A stretch of DNA of 10,269 nucleotides from Deltaproteobacteria bacterium (GTDB lineage Bacteria; Desulfobacterota; Syntrophia; Syntrophales; Smithellaceae). Position numbers and translations under genes: made by a program. Shown here one piece after another: positions 6,695-10,269 of the stretch. How positions within the stretch are numbered: the first letter of the stretch is position 1; each line of letters opens with the position of its first letter. Under the pieces are notes generated by a model. The model was not told the DNA's origin. It worked only from the letters and a program-made list of their open reading frames with translations, and did not search any database. The stretch lies in the NCBI GenBank assembly GCA_019136325.1, contig JAGVUJ010000348.1, forward strand, positions 1-10,269, read 5' to 3'.

Positions 6695-8422
6695 ATGGAA
6701 ATCAGACTAGCCAAAACTGCCGGATTCTGCATGGGGGTGCGCCGGGCCGTGGATATCGTGCTGGACATAGCCCAGCATGAAAAAAACCGCCGTATTTATA
6801 CTTATGGCCCCTTGATTCACAATCCACAAACGATTGAGTTGCTTAAAAACCGGGGCATTCTACCCGTCGAAAATATTGATGAAATAAAAGATAAAAAAAA
6901 TTCGATTCTGATTATTCGGGCGCACGGCATCGCCCCGGCAGAAAGAAAAAAGATAAAAGAGAGCGGCATTAAAGTGGTGGACGCCACCTGCCCCAAAGTT
7001 GGCTATGTTCAGTCCATCATAAAAAAACACACCGCCCAAAATTACACCGTGGTGATCGTAGGCGATAAGGAGCATCCTGAGGTTGACGGTTTGCTGGGTT
7101 ATACCCGTGGCCGAGGCATGATTATATCTTCCCTGGAAGAGGCGGATCAACTTCCCTGCCTGGACAAGATCTGTGTTGTCGCCCAGACGACACAAAACCT
7201 GGACGATTATCATAATATTGTTGAGAAAATTAAAAAGGTCTGTCCGCAGGCGATTGTGTTCAATACCATTTGTCTGTCGACCGAACAGAGGCAGGCGGAA
7301 GTCATCAAGATGGCCGACGAAATGGATGCGATGTTTATCGTCGGCGGCAGAAACAGCGCCAATACCAGAAGGTTGGCTGATTTGGCCCGGAAAAAACAGT
7401 CTGCAACTTTTCATATTGAAACCCCGGGGGAGATGGAAGGTCTTGACTTCGGACCTTATAATAAAATCGGCGTCTCGGCGGGAGCCTCCACACCGAACTG
7501 GATTCTCGACAGAGTTATAGATAAAATTACGGAAGGCCGAAGCCGGAAATTAAAAAATCTGGGTAAATTAATTAACTTTTGGATATTTTTAATAAAAACG
7601 GATCTTTACTCTGCCCTTGGAGCCGGATGCCTTTGTCTGGCCTGTATGCTGCTGCAGGATATGCCGGTTAATTTTTCTTTTATCATGATCGCATCGCTTT
7701 TTGTTTACGCCATCCATGTCTTAAACCGTCTGATCAGCCGGAAACCCTCCGGACTGGTCGGTTCTTTTCGTGAAGCATATTACGTTCGTCATGAAAAAAA
7801 ATTTTTTTTCACCTCTCTGATTTCCATCATCATCGCGCTTGTTCTGACTTTTAACAAATCGTCGGTTGTTTTCGTCTCTTTGCTGGCCATTTCCGTTGCC
7901 GGGATTCTTTACAACATGCAAATCCTGCCCCGGGGATGGAATTTTCAAAGTTTGAAGGATTTACCCGGTTCAAAAAACATCTTTATGTCCATTGCCTGGG
8001 GGATTGCCGTAGCCTTTTTGCCGGCTCTGACCAAACCATCCTTCCCGGACACAGGCTTCTTCGTTGCTTTTTTCTTTATTTTCAGCATCGTTTTTATCCG
8101 CTCGGTCATGTCGGATATTCTGGAAATACAGAGTGATAAACTCATGGGCAAAGAAACCTTCCCCGTTCTCTTCGGCAAGACACGCGCCCTGAACATTCTC
8201 AAAATCACGTCATTGATATTATTTGCGGTTTTACTTTTTTCCTGTCCTGCGGGATGGACATCATCATTGAGTTTTTTCCTTCTGATCTGCCTATTATATA
8301 TATGGATTTGTTTCCTGTTTTGTGATAAAAAGCCGGTGCTTTCCGGGGCTATCAAGGAAGGTCTTCTGGAGACCAGCTACATCATGGCTGGTTTTTGTGT
8401 TTTGCTGTGGTTGACTCTTTGA
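6695..8422 (+). CDS. ispH: IspH (HMBPP reductase) fused to a UbiA-like membrane prenyltransferase domain
   Basis: A single 575-aa frame joins two proteins. Residues 1-282 are a complete IspH, which reduces HMBPP to IPP and DMAPP as the last MEP-pathway step. The three [4Fe-4S] cysteines are Cys12, Cys99 and Cys193. His42, His77, His127, Glu129 (EHPEVDG), Thr166/167, Ser221, Asn223 and Ser265 match substrate-binding residues. Residues 290-575 are strongly hydrophobic with about nine membrane segments, as in UbiA prenyltransferases. The loop DILEIQSDKLMGKETFPVLFG (474-494) matches the second Asp-rich UbiA motif. The first motif position reads NRLISRKPSG (344-353) and lacks its Asp residues. IspH normally ends near 280-320 aa. 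No stop, ribosome site or plausible start separates the halves. I start at ATG 6695 (MEIRLAKTAGFCMGV), with GGAAG 10 nt upstream and 1 nt after tlyA; a longer frame from 6584 would intrude into tlyA. Confidence 0.93.
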   Translation: MEIRLAKTAGFCMGVRRAVDIVLDIAQHEKNRRIYTYGPLIHNPQTIELLKNRGILPVENIDEIKDKKNSILIIRAHGIAPAERKKIKESGIKVVDATCPKVGYVQSIIKKHTAQNYTVVIVGDKEHPEVDGLLGYTRGRGMIISSLEEADQLPCLDKICVVAQTTQNLDDYHNIVEKIKKVCPQAIVFNTICLSTEQRQAEVIKMADEMDAMFIVGGRNSANTRRLADLARKKQSATFHIETPGEMEGLDFGPYNKIGVSAGASTPNWILDRVIDKITEGRSRKLKNLGKLINFWIFLIKTDLYSALGAGCLCLACMLLQDMPVNFSFIMIASLFVYAIHVLNRLISRKPSGLVGSFREAYYVRHEKKFFFTSLISIIIALVLTFNKSSVVFVSLLAISVAGILYNMQILPRGWNFQSLKDLPGSKNIFMSIAWGIAVAFLPALTKPSFPDTGFFVAFFFIFSIVFIRSVMSDILEIQSDKLMGKETFPVLFGKTRALNILKITSLILFAVLLFSCPAGWTSSLSFFLLICLLYIWICFLFCDKKPVLSGAIKEGLLETSYIMAGFCVLLWLTL

Positions 8423-8463
8423 TGTTCAAAGCGCTCATTTTCGACAAGGCGGTCTTCATTAGA

Positions 8464-9060
8464 ATGATAAAAAAATGCTGTTATGTCACCGTATTCATCG
8501 CTTTTATTTTCACGACCATCGCCTGCGGCGGATTACGTTTTTCACAATTAGCACCGGAGGCGATAGATTTTCATCCTCAAAGCATCGCCATTTTTCCGAT
8601 GGAAGTGTGGAATCACAAAGAACCTGATTCCCGGACGGTGGTCGAACAAATCGTTGCCGGTTCGTTGGTTGCTAAAAAAATGTTCATTCAGGTGACCGAT
8701 GTTGAAAAACTGCAAAAGCACGTTCAAGAAAATGAAACGCTGAAAAATACAAAAACTGAATATCTTTCCAAACTGCGGCTGCTCAATTTTTCCGATTCCG
8801 ATTTGAGCAGAAAAATCGGTACGATGCTGCAAGTTGAGGCTATTCTGATGCTATCCGTTGATGAATGGAAATACGTCGTTCAGGGCGATCAAAAAACGGC
8901 TCAGGTTGGTTTGACAATGGAGCTATATGATGTTAGTACAGGCAAGCTCATGTGGAAGGCGAATCATGCCGTGGCGAAAGATTATGTATTGATCAAGCCG
9001 GATCTGCCCGACCTTGCTCGCAGTGTCGTTGATAAAATGGTCTATTACATGCCGCATTAA
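8464..9060 (+). CDS. Predicted lipoprotein, possibly CsgG/LpoB/GNA1162-like fold
   Basis: A 198-aa protein whose function I do not recognise. The N-terminus MIKKCC is followed by a hydrophobic stretch and TTIAC, so Cys21 may be lipidated; the lipobox is slightly atypical (Thr at -3). The mature part begins with a strand SIAIFPMEVW (40-49) and a helix ending in ASLVAKKMFIQVTDVEKL. It continues with a charged helical region, RKIGTMLQVEAILMLSV (116-132), then strands around AQVGLTMELYDVSTGKLMWKA (146-166) and a C-terminal helix. That order resembles periplasmic CsgG/LpoB/GNA1162-type domains; this is a fold-level inference. An in-frame ATG at 8422 overlaps the ispH stop (TGATG) and would couple translation, but it adds 14 residues and makes an overlong signal. 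I prefer 8464, where Cys21 fits a normal lipoprotein leader. Confidence 0.75.
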   Translation: MIKKCCYVTVFIAFIFTTIACGGLRFSQLAPEAIDFHPQSIAIFPMEVWNHKEPDSRTVVEQIVAGSLVAKKMFIQVTDVEKLQKHVQENETLKNTKTEYLSKLRLLNFSDSDLSRKIGTMLQVEAILMLSVDEWKYVVQGDQKTAQVGLTMELYDVSTGKLMWKANHAVAKDYVLIKPDLPDLARSVVDKMVYYMPH

Positions 9061-9101
9061 GGACTTGAAAAATAGAAAAAAACAGACTACGGAGAATTTC
9101 C

Positions 9102-9323
9102 ATGAAGGAAGAAGTACAAAAAGCCATTGATTCCATAAGACCGAGCCTGCAGGCGGACGGCGGTGATGTGGAACTGGTCGATGTCAGTGAAGACGGGATC
9201 GTCAAAGTCCGGTTAACCGGAGCCTGTCGTGGATGTCCCATGTCCCAGATGACGTTAAAGATGGGAATAGAAAAAGCCATTAAAAAACAAATTCCCGCTG
9301 TCAAAGAAATCGTTGCTGTCTGA
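9102..9323 (+). CDS. NifU C-terminal-domain Fe-S scaffold protein
   Basis: A 73-aa protein consisting only of the NifU C-terminal (Nfu) domain. Two subunits hold a [4Fe-4S] cluster between their CxxC motifs and pass it to client proteins in the cytoplasm. Visible signatures are IRPSLQADGGDVELVDV (12-28) and LTGACRGCPMSQMTLKMGIE (38-57), with the ligands Cys43 and Cys46. Length is right for a stand-alone Nfu protein, so nothing is truncated. The start is clear: GGAG at 9091-9094 lies 7 nt before the ATG. It is 41 nt after the lipoprotein gene and is followed by a ferredoxin gene. Close by is ispH, whose product needs a [4Fe-4S] cluster. Confidence 0.93.
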   Translation: MKEEVQKAIDSIRPSLQADGGDVELVDVSEDGIVKVRLTGACRGCPMSQMTLKMGIEKAIKKQIPAVKEIVAV

Positions 9324-9424
9324 TCGATCTTCAGTTCGTCAATGGCATCAATCTGGTTTTTATCGGCAATGATTTCCTGATGAAATACAGGCCGGTAAAG
9401 GATATTTTAAAAATAAACTTATAA

Positions 9425-9619
<195 letters not shown>

Positions 9620-9644
9620 TGTGCCTCTGGTAAAATTCGGCACT

Positions 9645-9702
9645 GGGAATATATCTTCTTTATCGTGAGTCGATTTATTCCCGGTTTTGCTTTTTTATTT
9701 TG
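9645..9702 (+). terminator. Probable intrinsic terminator after the ferredoxin gene
   Basis: GGGAATATAT (9645-9654) pairs with ATTTATTCCC (9673-9682), with one T-T mismatch and an 18-nt loop. It is followed by GG and a T-rich run, TTTTGCTTTTTTATTTT (9685-9701). The stem is GC-clamped at its base, but the loop is longer than usual. It would end transcription before tmk, which then needs its own promoter or readthrough. Confidence 0.5.
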
Positions 9703-9739
9703 CTGCAAATCCTTAATTTTTAAGTAAAATCTGAATCAA

Positions 9740-10269
9740 ATGATCACGCTGGCAAGAAAATTTATTACTTTTGAGGGCATTGAAGGATCGGGAAAATCAA
9801 CGCAAATCAAACTTGTTGCCGAATACCTGATAAAAAAAGATGTGGATCTGATTGTTACCCAGGAGCCTGCGGGCACCGACATCGGCCGGCAAATCGCCGG
9901 GATTCTGTTTAACCGCAAGCATGATCACCTCTGCGCGGAAACGGAAATGTTCTTGTTTTGTGCCGCCCGGGCACAACATGTACGGGAGGTAATCCGGCCG
10001 GCTCTGGAACGGAACAAAGTTGTTTTGTGCGATCGCTTTTCCGACGCCACCTATGCTTACCAGGGTTTCGGCCGCGGTCTGGATCAGGCATTCATCAAAC
10101 TGATCAACGATTATTCCGCGACGCTTTTGAAACCGGACTTGACGTTGTTGTTTGATCTGCCGGTGGAAACGGGACTGCACAGAGCCATCGCGCGAAATAA
10201 TCAATTAAAAGATCCGGCGGCCACCGACCGGTTTGAAAAAGAAAATCTTGATTTTCACCGGCGAATCCG
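9740..10269 (+). CDS. tmk: Thymidylate kinase, partial (C-terminus beyond right edge)
   Basis: Tmk phosphorylates dTMP to dTDP with ATP in the cytoplasm, a required step to dTTP. The window holds 176 codons of a protein usually 200-215 aa long. The P-loop GIEGSGKST is at 13-21, EPAGTDIGRQI is at 42-52 (the family normally has EPGGT), and the dTMP-binding segment DRFSDATYAYQGFGRGL is at 98-114. DLPVETGLHRA is at 139-149 and DRFEKENLDFHRRI at 163-176, leading out of the LID region. An in-frame TAA at 9725-9727 limits the start to ATG 9740 or later, and MITLARKFITFEG fits the family. I see no clear Shine-Dalgarno sequence. It is separated from the ferredoxin gene by a likely terminator, so it may begin a new transcription unit. 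Confidence 0.95.
   Translation, partial: MITLARKFITFEGIEGSGKSTQIKLVAEYLIKKDVDLIVTQEPAGTDIGRQIAGILFNRKHDHLCAETEMFLFCAARAQHVREVIRPALERNKVVLCDRFSDATYAYQGFGRGLDQAFIKLINDYSATLLKPDLTLLFDLPVETGLHRAIARNNQLKDPAATDRFEKENLDFHRRI

Overview
The window looks like the chromosome of an anaerobic Gram-negative bacterium. My best guess is a Desulfobacterota (deltaproteobacterial, Syntrophales-like) lineage. This rests on an MEP-pathway isoprenoid cluster, a low-potential 2[4Fe-4S] ferredoxin, lipoprotein and secreted proteins with Gram-negative style signals, and protein wording such as the DDILN second motif of IspA. No rRNA or other phylogenetic marker is present, so the assignment is an inference.

Layout. 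Positions 1-1137, minus strand: the N-terminal 379 codons of a secreted ankyrin-repeat protein that runs off the left edge. A good sigma70-type promoter (TTGACA, 17 nt, TATCTT) drives it away from the next genes. Positions 1333-9060, plus strand: a probable operon of xseA, xseB, ispA, dxs, tlyA, an ispH-UbiA fusion gene and a small lipoprotein gene. The order xseA-xseB-ispA-dxs-tlyA is a widely conserved bacterial arrangement, also found in Bacillus. The genes are tightly packed (14-nt overlap xseB/ispA, 27 nt ispA/dxs, 41 nt dxs/tlyA, 1 nt tlyA/ispH). The exception is a 180-nt spacer between xseA and xseB that is rich in inverted repeats. Positions 9102-9619: a one-domain NifU-C-like Fe-S scaffold and a small ferredoxin. 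A likely terminator follows, and then the first 176 codons of thymidylate kinase (tmk), cut by the right edge.

How the genes fit together. Dxs makes the first MEP-pathway intermediate, IspH makes the final C5 products IPP and DMAPP, and IspA condenses these to a prenyl diphosphate. The membrane domain fused to IspH has the nine-helix pattern of UbiA prenyltransferases, which consume prenyl diphosphates. The NifU-like scaffold and ferredoxin could supply IspH with its [4Fe-4S] cluster and electrons. XseAB, TlyA and Tmk are housekeeping functions (DNA repair, rRNA 2'-O-methylation, dTTP synthesis).

Most interesting points: (1) the IspH-UbiA fusion, whose membrane half keeps the second Asp-rich UbiA motif but lacks the Asp residues of the first; (2) the xseA-xseB spacer, where an 11-bp perfect inverted repeat pairs with the xseB ribosome-binding site and competes with two local hairpins, so it is either an unrecognised cis-regulatory RNA or a miniature insertion; (3) Fe-S delivery and electron-transfer genes beside IspH. 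I saw no CRISPR array, tRNA, rRNA, phage or transposase gene.
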